This document shows positions 32,740 through 40,933 of a stretch of DNA of 64,000 bases, piece after piece. Position 1 is the stretch's first letter, and every line of letters begins with the position of its first letter. Below the pieces are notes generated by a model. The model was given only the letters and a program-made list of their open reading frames with translations. It was not told the origin of the DNA and ran no database searches. Source of the stretch: Adhaeribacter soli (GTDB lineage Bacteria > Bacteroidota > Bacteroidia > Cytophagales > Hymenobacteraceae); assembly GCF_008727925.1 (NCBI RefSeq), contig NZ_VTWT01000007.1:124001-188000 (forward strand), written 5' to 3'. The position numbers and the translations under genes are program-made.

Positions 32740-33066
32740 AAGTTAATGTACTAAATTTTTAATGTGGTAATGTGCTATTTTGGAATTTGAAAATGATTTG
32801 GCTAAAGACGTCCTGGACTTTAAAGCTGAAAACGCTACTGTTTCAGCTTGAAAAACTGGAAATAGAATTCCAGAAATTAAAATTTCAGAAATTACCAGAA
32901 GCTATCTCCTAAATACACCTGTTAACCTGAGCGCCAGCGAAGGACCTTGTCGGCTAATAGCAAAGAAGCCGGAAATAACTGCTGTACTTTACGCCGACGA
33001 GTTGTTTCGCTATCGCTCAACATGACAACCATTTATTAGAAATTACTAATCACTAATCATTATTCA
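32740..33066. other. Gene-free stretch with repeats
   Basis: No gene is seen. It starts with a degenerate AT-rich tract (units like TTAATGTGGTAATGTG, about 32745-32800) and ends with units of ACTAATC/ATTACTAATCA (about 33040-33078, running into the ribD 3' end). The 42-bp repeat copy at 32993-33034 lies between them. Confidence 0.6.
32993..33034. repeat. 42-bp repeat, identical to 19822-19863
   Basis: The second copy begins GCCGACGAGTTGTTTCGC and ends in CAACATGACAACCATTT. It is identical over 42 bases and in the same orientation as the copy at 19822, and lies 33 bp beyond the ribD stop codon. Copies of such words are frequent in Bacteroidota intergenic DNA. Confidence 0.85.
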
Positions 33067-34104
33067 CTAATCACTATTATGTAAGAACAGCTGGTCTTCG
33101 CCAATTAAAGTTGTTTCGGTTAAGGTATTCAGGGATAGTTGCGGGGCGGCAATGCCGTTTCCAAATTTCTTCGGACTCCTGAAAACCCGCGCTTCATCCC
33201 ATAAATTGTTTTGGATAAAAGCATCGAGCAAAAACGTGCCGCCTTCTACCAGTACCGACTGAATCTGCCGCCGGTAAAGATCGTAGAGTAATTGCGCTAA
33301 AAAGTCGCTGCCTGCTTCTAAACGTACCAGCTTCAGGTTTTCGTGTAATTGCTCCTCTCTTAAAAGATTATATACAATGGTCGGCTGGCTTCGGTCAAAT
33401 AAATGCAGGTTTTCCGGCAGCGTAAGATTGTTGTCGATTACCAACCGCACTGGGTTCTGTCCTGTCCATTCCCGTACGTTCAGTTTTGGATTGTCGTGCA
33501 GGGCGGTCCGGGTACCTACTAAAATTGCCGCTTCTTCAGTTCGCCATTTGTGCACCAGGTATTTGGCCAGTGCCCCGCTTACCGGTGCCGTTTCATATTC
33601 CGGTTTGGCCAGAAAACCATCGCTCGTTTGCGCCCACTTCAGTACGATATAAGGCCTTTGCTTTTGGTGAAAAGTAAAAAAGCGCCGGTTTAAAAGAGTA
33701 CCCTTTTCGGCCAGAAAACCGGTTTCAACTTCAATACCTGCTTCAAGCAGCTTTTTTATGCCCCGGCCGGCAACCAGCGGGTTCGGATCTGTGTTGCAGA
33801 TAATTACTTTTTTTACCCGGTGCTTAATTAACAAGTCAGCGCAGGGAGGCGTTTTTCCGAAATGGGAGCAAGGTTCCAGTGTTACATAAGCGGTGCTTTC
33901 CGGCAGGAGATTTTTTTCAGTTACGGAGCTAATTGCGTTAACCTCCGCATGCGGTTCTCCGTATTGCCGGTGCCAGCCTTCGCCTATAATGCGGCCATTG
34001 TGCGTTATTACGCAACCTACTACCGGGTTTGGCCGGGCAAAGCCTTCGCCCAGGGCTGCCAGCTCCAGGGCACGGAGCATAAAAAGTTCGTCGGAGGTAG
34101 TCAT
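33067..34104 (-). CDS. ribD: Riboflavin biosynthesis bifunctional deaminase/reductase
   Basis: A 345-residue two-domain enzyme. The N-terminal zinc deaminase has GEPHAEVNAI (His52, Glu54) and LEPCSHFGKTPPC (Cys79, Cys88). The C-terminal dihydrofolate-reductase-like domain (about 150-345) includes PYIVLKWAQTSDGFLA and VEGGTFLLDAFI. It catalyses two successive steps of riboflavin synthesis from the GTP cyclohydrolase II product. The start is ATG 34104. It is divergent from prmC, and no other rib gene is adjacent, so the pathway is dispersed. No FMN riboswitch-like sequence is seen upstream. Confidence 0.95.
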   Translation of the reverse strand: MTTSDELFMLRALELAALGEGFARPNPVVGCVITHNGRIIGEGWHRQYGEPHAEVNAISSVTEKNLLPESTAYVTLEPCSHFGKTPPCADLLIKHRVKKVIICNTDPNPLVAGRGIKKLLEAGIEVETGFLAEKGTLLNRRFFTFHQKQRPYIVLKWAQTSDGFLAKPEYETAPVSGALAKYLVHKWRTEEAAILVGTRTALHDNPKLNVREWTGQNPVRLVIDNNLTLPENLHLFDRSQPTIVYNLLREEQLHENLKLVRLEAGSDFLAQLLYDLYRRQIQSVLVEGGTFLLDAFIQNNLWDEARVFRSPKKFGNGIAAPQLSLNTLTETTLIGEDQLFLHNSD

Positions 34105-34180
34105 GGTTCAGGGGAGAAAAGAATGAAGAAAGACAAGATCAGAAGCCTGCATTTAAAGAAATCCTTCTACCTTTATCTTT

Positions 34181-34188
34181 TAGCTTTG
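34181..34188 (+). promoter_or_regulatory. Candidate -7 promoter box of prmC
   Basis: TAGCTTTG matches the TAnnTTTG consensus and would start transcription near 34195. That leaves the GTG at 34243 as the first sensible start and excludes the ATG at 34124. No TTG is seen at the -33 position, so the promoter is moderate. Confidence 0.45.
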
Positions 34189-34242
34189 TTGCGGAACAGG
34201 GTTCCGGGCAATGCAAACTTATTAAAAATAAAACCTTTGCCT

Positions 34243-35127
34243 GTGAAAAAAATACAGGATCTCATAAACCACATCCGAACCGCCATTGCCGAAGTATACG
34301 AAGAGCCCGAAGCCTCTGCCATTGCTTTTTCGCTGTTGGGGCACGTGCTGAAACTCAGCCGCCTGGAGCTTAGCATGCAACGCTTCGATGTGGTAGACCA
34401 CGAAACGGAAGCAAAAGTAGAGAAGATGATCGCGCGGTTGTTGCAGCACGAACCTTTGCAATACGTTTTGGGAACTGCCCACTTTTTTGGCCTGGAGCTT
34501 ACCGTTAATTCGGCAGTGCTTATTCCGCGGCCCGAAACCGAAGAACTGGTAAACCACATTGTAAAAGCGCATCAGCATGAACCTGATCTGCACATTCTGG
34601 ATATTGGCACCGGCAGCGGCTGCATTCCTCTGGCCCTGGCCGAAGTGTTGAATCCCGCCAAGGTTTACGGCATGGATATTTCTGAAAAAGCGCTGGAAGT
34701 GGCCCACGGTAATGCTTTGAAATACGGCCAGCCCATCGAGTGGCTGCAGGCCGACATTTTCGAAGATAACATTCCGGTAAAAAAACGGACACTCGATATA
34801 ATAGTAAGCAACCCGCCGTACGTTCTGGAAAAGGAAAAAGCCCAGATGCGGCGCAACGTGCTCGATCACGAACCCCACCTGGCGCTTTTTGTACCCGATA
34901 CCGACGCGCTGCGCTATTATAACCGCATTGCGGACGTAGGCCGGAAACTGCTGAAACCGGGTGGCAGACTTTATTTTGAGATAAACGAGCAATTCGCCGC
35001 CCTAACAGTAGAAATGCTGGAAGAAAAGCAATACCAACAGGTAACCCCGATTCAGGATCTTTTTGGCAAAGACCGTTTTGTAGAAGCCCGCTGGCCGGGC
35101 GTTGGAAACGAAGGTAAAACGCTTTAA
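34243..35127 (+). CDS. prmC: Peptide chain release factor N5-glutamine methyltransferase
   Basis: A 294-residue protein with an N-terminal helical domain and the motif VLIPRPETEELV (92-103). The SAM-binding LDIGTGSGCIPLALA (119-133) and the catalytic substrate motif NPPY (190-193) follow. It methylates the GGQ glutamine of release factors RF1 and RF2 for efficient termination. The frame is open upstream through DNA antisense to ribD; the start is taken as GTG 34243, where the helical domain begins, supported by the TAGCTTTG box at 34181. It is divergent from ribD. Length is usual for the family. Confidence 0.92.
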   Translation: MKKIQDLINHIRTAIAEVYEEPEASAIAFSLLGHVLKLSRLELSMQRFDVVDHETEAKVEKMIARLLQHEPLQYVLGTAHFFGLELTVNSAVLIPRPETEELVNHIVKAHQHEPDLHILDIGTGSGCIPLALAEVLNPAKVYGMDISEKALEVAHGNALKYGQPIEWLQADIFEDNIPVKKRTLDIIVSNPPYVLEKEKAQMRRNVLDHEPHLALFVPDTDALRYYNRIADVGRKLLKPGGRLYFEINEQFAALTVEMLEEKQYQQVTPIQDLFGKDRFVEARWPGVGNEGKTL

Positions 35128-35147
35128 ATAAAAGGAAAACATATTAT

Positions 35148-35185
35148 AATTAGGACGTTTTTTTTAGAATATTGTCCTAAATTTG
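35148..35185 (+). promoter_or_regulatory. Inverted repeat with -7 box before the nucleotide-sugar cassette
   Basis: AATTAGGAC (35148-35156) and GTCCTAAAT (35174-35182) form an imperfect inverted repeat (eight pairs) separated by 17 bases. The right arm overlaps TAAATTTG (35178-35185), a good -7 box. This could be a promoter with an operator over it. It lies 130 bp before the first gene of the polysaccharide precursor cassette. Confidence 0.45.
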
Positions 35186-35318
35186 CCTGCCCTAAAAATG
35201 TTCCGGCTGAAATGAACTGTGCCCGCGGCAGGTTTATATTTTTCTCCGCCGGAAGTTTTAATTAAAGGACACTAATTGAATTTTAAACAACGACTGCTAT
35301 CATAAAAGGATAAATACT

Positions 35319-36614
35319 GTGTACGACAAACTGGTAAAAAAAGAAGCTAAACTAGCTGTAATCGGACTTGGTTATGTAGGGCTTCCGATCGCCCTGGAAT
35401 TTGCAAAAAAGATCAAAGTAATCGGCTTCGACATCAATGCCAAGCGCGTTGAAATGATGAAGAACAACATCGACCCAAGCGGCGAGCTTGAATCTTCAGC
35501 CTTCGAAGGATGCGATATCGTTTTCACCGACAGTCTGGACGTCTTGCGCGAAGCGCAATTCTTCATTGTGGCCGTGCCTACGCCGATCGATGAGCACGCT
35601 ATGCCGGATCTGAAACCTTTGCTTGCTGCTTCTAAAACGGTAGGTAAAGTGCTTAAAAAAGGCGATTATGTGGTTTATGAATCAACCGTTTATCCGGGCT
35701 GTACCGAAGACGACTGTATTCCGGTACTGGAGGCGGAATCCGGCCTGAAATTCCCGGGCGACTTTAAAGTGGGTTATTCTCCGGAGCGTATCAATCCGGG
35801 CGATAAAGAGCACACGTTAACCCGTATCGTGAAAGTAGTTTCCGGCTGCGATGCTGAATCTTCCGAAGAAATTGCCAAAACCTACGAGCTGGTGGTGGAA
35901 GCCGGCGTACACCGCGCGTCTTCCATTAAAGTAGCCGAAGCTGCCAAGATCATCGAAAACACCCAGCGCGACGTAAATATCGCCCTGATGAATGAGCTTT
36001 CCCTGATCTTCGACCGTTTAGGCATCAATACCTACGAAGTACTGGAAGCCGCCGGAACCAAGTGGAACTTCCTGAAATTCTCTCCGGGTCTGGTTGGCGG
36101 TCACTGCATTGGCGTAGATCCATATTACCTGACTTACAAAGCCAAAGAACTGGGTTACGATGCCAAAGTAATCCTGAGTGGCCGTACCACCAACGACAAC
36201 ATGGGTGCTTACATTGCCAAGAAAGCCGTGAAGTTAATGGTGAAACAGGGCAAAGACATTTCCAACGCGAAAGTGCTGGTAATGGGCGCTACTTTCAAAG
36301 AAAATGTAGAAGACATCCGCAACTCCAAAGTGGCCGACGTGATCAACGAACTGAAAACCTTCAGCGTGAATGTTGACGTGGTAGACCCTTTTGCCGACTC
36401 TGATGAACTGCACCACGAATATGGCTTCAGCCTGGTAGAAAAACCCGGTAACGATTACGATGCCGTAGTAGTAGCGGTAAACCACAAGCAATACCTCGAT
36501 CTGAACGAAGATTACTTTAAGTCTATCACTTCCGAAAACCCGGTGGTAATGGATATCAAAGGGATCTATCGGAACAAATTCAGCAGCGACGGTATTCAGT
36601 ACTGGAGCTTATAA
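35319..36614 (+). CDS. UDP-N-acetyl-hexosamine 6-dehydrogenase (WbpO/TviB type)
   Basis: A 431-residue nucleotide-sugar dehydrogenase. The N-terminal NAD domain has VIGLGYVGLPIA (14-25), AVPTPID and ESTVYPGCTEDDC. The catalytic loop is GGHCIGVDPYYLT with Cys263. The overall pattern, with PSGELE near residue 53, fits enzymes that oxidise UDP-GalNAc or UDP-GlcNAc to the uronic acid (WbpO/TviB, Vi antigen and O-antigen routes) rather than UDP-glucose. It starts at GTG 35319 and is the first gene of the cassette; galE follows 18 bp later. UDP-GlcNAc specificity is inferred. The WbpP-like epimerase at 38862 could supply UDP-GalNAc. Confidence 0.87.
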   Translation: MYDKLVKKEAKLAVIGLGYVGLPIALEFAKKIKVIGFDINAKRVEMMKNNIDPSGELESSAFEGCDIVFTDSLDVLREAQFFIVAVPTPIDEHAMPDLKPLLAASKTVGKVLKKGDYVVYESTVYPGCTEDDCIPVLEAESGLKFPGDFKVGYSPERINPGDKEHTLTRIVKVVSGCDAESSEEIAKTYELVVEAGVHRASSIKVAEAAKIIENTQRDVNIALMNELSLIFDRLGINTYEVLEAAGTKWNFLKFSPGLVGGHCIGVDPYYLTYKAKELGYDAKVILSGRTTNDNMGAYIAKKAVKLMVKQGKDISNAKVLVMGATFKENVEDIRNSKVADVINELKTFSVNVDVVDPFADSDELHHEYGFSLVEKPGNDYDAVVVAVNHKQYLDLNEDYFKSITSENPVVMDIKGIYRNKFSSDGIQYWSL

Positions 36615-36632
36615 TTTAGGAACATTTCTGTT

Positions 36633-37676
36633 TTGGAAGAACGTAAAAAGATACTGGTAACCGGCGGAGCGGGCTATATTGGCTCGCACGCTGTTGTCGA
36701 ACTTTATCAGGCAGGCTTTGAGCCTGTAATTGTAGACAACTTCGTTAACTCCCAGGAATCTGCTTTAGATGGTGTTGCTGCTATCCTTGAAAAGAAAATA
36801 GCATGCTACCGCCTTGATTGTGCCGACTATAATGCTTTCCGGCAGGTATTTGAGCAGGAAAAGAATATAGAAGGTGTAATTCATTTTGCGGCCTATAAAG
36901 CAGTTGGAGAGTCAGTTACAGAGCCTTTGAAGTATTACCATAATAATGTTGGCTCTTTAGTTGTTTTACTGCAATTAATGGAAGAATACAGGATCCCGAA
37001 TCTTGTATTCTCTTCTTCCTGCACCGTTTATGGCATACCCGATCAGTTGCCGGTTACGGAAGCTACGCCCGTTAAAAAGGCAGCTTCCCCTTACGGAAAT
37101 ACGAAGCAGATATGCGAAGATATCCTTTCGGATTTAGCAAAAAGCGGGACTGGTTCCATCTCAACAATTGCGCTTCGCTACTTTAACCCGGTAGGGGCGC
37201 ATATCTCTGCCAGAATTGGCGAATTACCATTAGGGGTGCCCAATAATCTGGTACCGTTCATTACGCAAACGGCTGCCGGCATTCGGGAGAAACTCACTGT
37301 TTTTGGAAACGATTATGATACCCCCGATGGCAGTAATATTCGCGACTACGTGCATGTGGTAGATTTAGCCAAAGCGCATGTTAAAGCCCTCGATCGGCTA
37401 ATGTCAGGCGCGAACCAGCCTCTGGAAATTTATAATATCGGTACAGGACAGGGAAGTAGCGTATTAGAGGTGATTGAAACTTTTGAGAGAGTAACCGGGC
37501 AAAAACTGAATTATATTATTGGCAACCGTCGCGAAGGAGACGTTCCTGAAATTTATGCCAGCGTAACGAAAGCAACAGAGGAACTAGGCTTTAAAACGGA
37601 GCTTAGTTTGGAGGATGCCCTGAAAAGCGCCTGGAACTGGCAATGCCAGCTTCAGAAAAACCAGCTTACCGCATGA
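36633..37676 (+). CDS. galE: UDP-glucose 4-epimerase
   Basis: A 347-residue extended short-chain dehydrogenase. NAD motif [11 protein letters not shown] (9-19); catalytic Ser in SSSCTVYG (127-134) and Tyr154/Lys158 in SPYGNTK. Typical GalE blocks [13 protein letters not shown] and [15 protein letters not shown] are present. It interconverts UDP-glucose and UDP-galactose, and some relatives also use the GlcNAc/GalNAc pair. The only in-frame start at the N-terminal strand is TTG 36633. Its stop overlaps the rfbB start (ATGA), implying translational coupling. Codon use looks somewhat more AT-rich than in the flanking dehydrogenase gene. Confidence 0.93.
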   Translation: MEERKKILVTGGAGYIGSHAVVELYQAGFEPVIVDNFVNSQESALDGVAAILEKKIACYRLDCADYNAFRQVFEQEKNIEGVIHFAAYKAVGESVTEPLKYYHNNVGSLVVLLQLMEEYRIPNLVFSSSCTVYGIPDQLPVTEATPVKKAASPYGNTKQICEDILSDLAKSGTGSISTIALRYFNPVGAHISARIGELPLGVPNNLVPFITQTAAGIREKLTVFGNDYDTPDGSNIRDYVHVVDLAKAHVKALDRLMSGANQPLEIYNIGTGQGSSVLEVIETFERVTGQKLNYIIGNRREGDVPEIYASVTKATEELGFKTELSLEDALKSAWNWQCQLQKNQLTA

Positions 37677-38719
37677 AAATCCTCATTACCGGAGGAGCCG
37701 GTTTTATAGGTTCGCACGTGGTCCGGTTGTTTGTAACCAAATACCCGCATTACCAGGTCTTCAACCTGGATAAGCTTACCTATGCCGGGAACCTGGAGAA
37801 TCTGGCCGACATCGAGGATCTGCCAAATTACGTTTTCCTGAAAGGCGACATTGCAGATGAAACCTACATTCAGGAAACTTTTAAGCAGTACCAGTTCGAT
37901 GCTGTTATTCACTTAGCTGCCGAATCGCACGTAGATCGCTCCATTACCGATCCTATGGCTTTTGTGAAAACGAATGTGTTGGGTACGGTAAATTTGCTGA
38001 ACGCTGCTCGCAACCTGTGGAAGGATAATGCAGAGAACAAGCAATTCTACCATATTTCTACCGATGAGGTATATGGTTCGTTAGGGGCGGAGGGGCTTTT
38101 TACAGAGCAAACCTGCTACGATCCGCATTCGCCTTATTCGGCATCCAAAGCCAGCTCCGATCATTTTGTACGGGCATATTATGACACCTACGGCTTGCCA
38201 ATAAAAATTTCGAATTGCTCCAATAATTACGGGCCGTACCATTTTCCGGAGAAACTTATTCCGCTGGCAATCAACAATATTAAAAACCTGAAGCCGGTGC
38301 CCATTTATGGGAAAGGTGAAAATGTGCGGGACTGGCTGTTCGTAAAAGACCATGCAGCCGCCATCGATCTGGTTTTCCACAAAGGCAGGGTTGGCGACAC
38401 TTACAATATTGGTGGAAAAAACGAATGGAAAAACATTGATCTGATCCGGCTGCTCTGCGATATAATGGATGAAAAACTGAACCGGGAAAAGGGAACTTCC
38501 CGGCAGCTGATAACCTTTGTAACCGACCGGGCCGGCCACGATTTGCGCTATGCGATTGATGCTTCCAAAATTACGCATGAATTAGGCTGGCAGCCCTCTG
38601 TATCTTTTGAAGAAGGGTTGCGGCAAACGGTAGCGTGGTACCTGGAAAACCCGGAGTGGCTAAACCATGTAACTTCCGGCAGCTATCAGACTTACTACGA
38701 ACAACAATATAACCGGTAA
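37673..38719 (+). CDS. rfbB: dTDP-glucose 4,6-dehydratase
   Basis: A 348-residue extended short-chain dehydrogenase with [14 protein letters not shown] (5-18), [12 protein letters not shown] (80-91) and [10 protein letters not shown] (129-138), and catalytic YSASK (155-159). The RmlB-specific [18 protein letters not shown] block follows. It converts dTDP-glucose to dTDP-4-keto-6-deoxyglucose, the precursor of L-rhamnose and other deoxy sugars. ATG 37673 overlaps the galE stop; the frame runs back to 37643, but only ATG 37673 gives the conserved N-terminus. rmlC and rmlD, needed for rhamnose, are not in the window, so the end product may be another deoxy sugar or the genes may lie elsewhere. 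Confidence 0.95.
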   Translation: MKILITGGAGFIGSHVVRLFVTKYPHYQVFNLDKLTYAGNLENLADIEDLPNYVFLKGDIADETYIQETFKQYQFDAVIHLAAESHVDRSITDPMAFVKTNVLGTVNLLNAARNLWKDNAENKQFYHISTDEVYGSLGAEGLFTEQTCYDPHSPYSASKASSDHFVRAYYDTYGLPIKISNCSNNYGPYHFPEKLIPLAINNIKNLKPVPIYGKGENVRDWLFVKDHAAAIDLVFHKGRVGDTYNIGGKNEWKNIDLIRLLCDIMDEKLNREKGTSRQLITFVTDRAGHDLRYAIDASKITHELGWQPSVSFEEGLRQTVAWYLENPEWLNHVTSGSYQTYYEQQYNR

Positions 38720-38833
38720 ATTATACTAATAATTAAGAGGCAGCCATTTAGAACTATACAGGAATTCAGGTTCGGCTTTAGAGCCGTTCAGAATACCAGT
38801 AAACTAATAATTAGTTCTGCATTCGGAAATTAT

Positions 38834-38841
38834 TAATTTTG
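38834..38841 (+). promoter_or_regulatory. Candidate -7 promoter box before the epimerase gene
   Basis: TAATTTTG matches TAnnTTTG, 20 bp before the GTG start at 38862 and 115 bp after rfbB. The upstream TAATAATTA palindrome (near 38803) has no recognised role. The second half of the cassette may have its own promoter. Confidence 0.35.
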
Positions 38842-38861
38842 AATTCTTAATTAATATAAAA

Positions 38862-39866
38862 GTGTACGAACATCCTTTCCATAATCAGCCCCTGGAGGGG
38901 CTTTCCTTTCTGGTAACCGGAGGCGCCGGTTTTATCGGTTCCAACTTGGTAGAATACTTACTTAAATACAAGGCTGGTAAAGTCCGGGTACTTGATAATT
39001 ATTCGAACGGTTTTCCGAAAAATGTAAGACAGTTTCTGGATAACCCGAATTTTGAATTAGTAGAGGGTGATATCCGTGACCCGGAAACCTGTAACCGGGC
39101 ATGTGTTGGAATTGATATCGTATTACACCAGGCCGCGCTGGGTTCGGTTCCGCGCAGCATTAAGGATCCGGCAACGTCCAATAACGTAAATATAGGCGGC
39201 TTTGTAAATATGCTCGTAGCGGCTAAAGATCAGCAGGTAAAAAGGTTTGTTTATGCTGCGTCTTCCTCTACATACGGCGACAGCAAGGCCTTGCCCAAAG
39301 TAGAAGATAAGATCGGGAAGCCGCTTTCGCCCTATGCAGTAACCAAATATGCCAACGAGCTTTACGCCGATGTATTTGGTAAAACCTATGGCATGGAAAT
39401 TATTGGCCTTCGTTACTTTAATATATTCGGGCCACGTCAGGATCCGAACGGGGCATATGCGGCGGTTATTCCTCTGTTTATTGATGCGGTAATGAAGAAC
39501 CAACCACCCAAAATGAACGGTGATGGTGGCCAGACCCGCGATTTTACCTTCGTAGAAAACTGTGTGCAGGCCAATATTAAAGCAGCTTTGGTAGACGATC
39601 CGGAGGCGATAAACCAGGTTTATAATATTGCCGTTGGCGACCGTACCTCCCTGAACGATCTTTTTAATATTCTGAAAGAAGAAGCCAAGGCCGATATTGA
39701 ACCGGTTTACGGTCCTGACCGTGCCGGCGACATCCGCGACAGCTTAGCCGATATTTCCAAAGCAAAGAACCTGTTAGGGTATAATCCGCAGGTACGCATC
39801 CGCGAAGGCTTACAGAAAACGTACCAGTGGTTTCTGAATAATCAGGAATTTATCTACAACAACTAA
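38862..39866 (+). CDS. UDP-N-acetylglucosamine 4-epimerase (WbpP-like)
   Basis: A 334-residue extended short-chain dehydrogenase with [19 protein letters not shown] (16-34), a Ser-rich active-site motif SSSTYGD (134-140) and YAVTK (158-162). RYFNIFGPRQDPNGAYAAVIP and GDGGQTRDFTFVENCVQ identify the WbpP/Gne group that interconverts UDP-GlcNAc and UDP-GalNAc. Paired with the WbpO-type dehydrogenase at 35319, it suggests synthesis of UDP-GalNAcA, as in O-antigens. The start is GTG 38862; its sequence reads without an N-terminal extension. The next gene, rfbA, is 91 bp away across an AT-rich tract. Confidence 0.88.
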   Translation: MYEHPFHNQPLEGLSFLVTGGAGFIGSNLVEYLLKYKAGKVRVLDNYSNGFPKNVRQFLDNPNFELVEGDIRDPETCNRACVGIDIVLHQAALGSVPRSIKDPATSNNVNIGGFVNMLVAAKDQQVKRFVYAASSSTYGDSKALPKVEDKIGKPLSPYAVTKYANELYADVFGKTYGMEIIGLRYFNIFGPRQDPNGAYAAVIPLFIDAVMKNQPPKMNGDGGQTRDFTFVENCVQANIKAALVDDPEAINQVYNIAVGDRTSLNDLFNILKEEAKADIEPVYGPDRAGDIRDSLADISKAKNLLGYNPQVRIREGLQKTYQWFLNNQEFIYNN

Positions 39867-39957
39867 TTTACATGGCTTAATAGCTAAATGGTTAAATTGT
39901 TCTGAAAAGGAATTATTTAAAGCCATTTAATTATTAAGCCATTTAACTATTACAATT
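39867..39957. repeat. AT-rich inverted repeat tract before rfbA
   Basis: The spacer contains GGCTTAATAGCTAAATGG on the left and, inverted, repeated units of GCCATTTAA and TTAAGCCATTTAACT on the right. It can fold into a weak, long, AT-rich stem directly upstream of the rfbA start codon. The word TTAAGCCATTTA recurs at the nfeD 3' end (near 50386). Confidence 0.55.
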
Positions 39958-40830
39958 ATGAAAGGCATTATCCTGGCTGGCGGCTCCGGTACCCGTTTGC
40001 ATCCGCTCACTTTGGCGGTAAGCAAACAGCTGATGCCGGTCTACGATAAGCCCATGATCTATTACCCGCTGTCTATTCTGATGATGGCCGGTATCCGGGA
40101 GATCCTCATCATCAGCACGCCGCACGATATGCCGCTTTTTCAGAAGCTGCTTGGCGACGGAAAAAGCTTAGGGTGCCGGTTTGCCTACGCCGTGCAGGAA
40201 GAACCGAATGGGTTGGCGCAAGCTTTTGTGATTGGGGAAGACTTTATTGGCAACGATAAAGTAGCGCTGGTCCTGGGCGATAATATTTTTTACGGCAACG
40301 GTTTAGGCGAACTCCTGATGCGCAACAGCGACCCGGAGGGAGGCGTAATTTTTGCCTACCACGTGCAGGATCCGGAGCGATACGGCGTAGTTACCTTCGA
40401 TGCCGATAATACGGTATTGTCGATCGAGGAAAAACCCCTTGCACCGAAATCGAATTACGCAGTACCGGGCCTTTATTTTTACGACAACTCTGTAATTGAA
40501 ATTGCCAGGAACCTGAAGCCAAGCGCCCGTGGCGAATACGAAATAACTGACATAAACCAGGAATACCTGCGCAGAGGTACTTTAAAAGTAGGTATCCTGG
40601 GCCGCGGAACAGCCTGGCTCGATACGGGTACCTTCAACTCTTTATTGCAGGCTGCTAATTTTGTTCAGATAATTGAGGAGCGGCAGGGGCTCAAAATTGG
40701 TTGCATTGAGGAAGTGGCTTACCGGATGAGTTTTATTACTGCCGAGGAATTGCGGGCGTTAGCCAAACCATTGGTAAAAAGCGGTTACGGCGAATACCTT
40801 TTACACCTGGCCGAAGATAAAGGAAGATAA
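39958..40830 (+). CDS. rfbA: Glucose-1-phosphate thymidylyltransferase
   Basis: A 290-residue RmlA-type nucleotidyltransferase. It has the activation motif [13 protein letters not shown] (6-18), [12 protein letters not shown] (28-39), [14 protein letters not shown] and [13 protein letters not shown], all RmlA-specific, and [15 protein letters not shown]. It forms dTDP-glucose, the substrate of the RfbB dehydratase encoded upstream, and is normally feedback-inhibited by the end product. The start is ATG 39958. It closes the cassette; a terminator-like hairpin lies at about 40862-40893 before the convergent chromate-type transporter. Confidence 0.96.
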   Translation: MKGIILAGGSGTRLHPLTLAVSKQLMPVYDKPMIYYPLSILMMAGIREILIISTPHDMPLFQKLLGDGKSLGCRFAYAVQEEPNGLAQAFVIGEDFIGNDKVALVLGDNIFYGNGLGELLMRNSDPEGGVIFAYHVQDPERYGVVTFDADNTVLSIEEKPLAPKSNYAVPGLYFYDNSVIEIARNLKPSARGEYEITDINQEYLRRGTLKVGILGRGTAWLDTGTFNSLLQAANFVQIIEERQGLKIGCIEEVAYRMSFITAEELRALAKPLVKSGYGEYLLHLAEDKGR

Positions 40831-40861
40831 TTTGGAATTCAACAGGCAATTGCCTGCTTAC

Positions 40862-40893
40862 AAAAAAAACGCACTACAAACGGTGCGCTTTTT
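40862..40893. terminator. Probable bidirectional terminator
   Basis: AAAACGCAC and GTGCGCTTTT form a stem with one bulge, with A and T runs outside it, between the convergent rfbA (+) and the chromate-type transporter (-). The hairpin is modest, so confidence is moderate. Confidence 0.5.
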
Positions 40894-40933
40894 CGTGCTA
40901 AACGCTACCATTTTAAGGCTAAAAAGTAAAGCC

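Noticed and set aside
33862-34242. N-terminal extension of prmC back to 33862
   Set aside because: The extension lies mostly antisense to ribD and then in the intergenic DNA; PrmC homologues begin near GTG 34243, and a promoter box at 34181 agrees.
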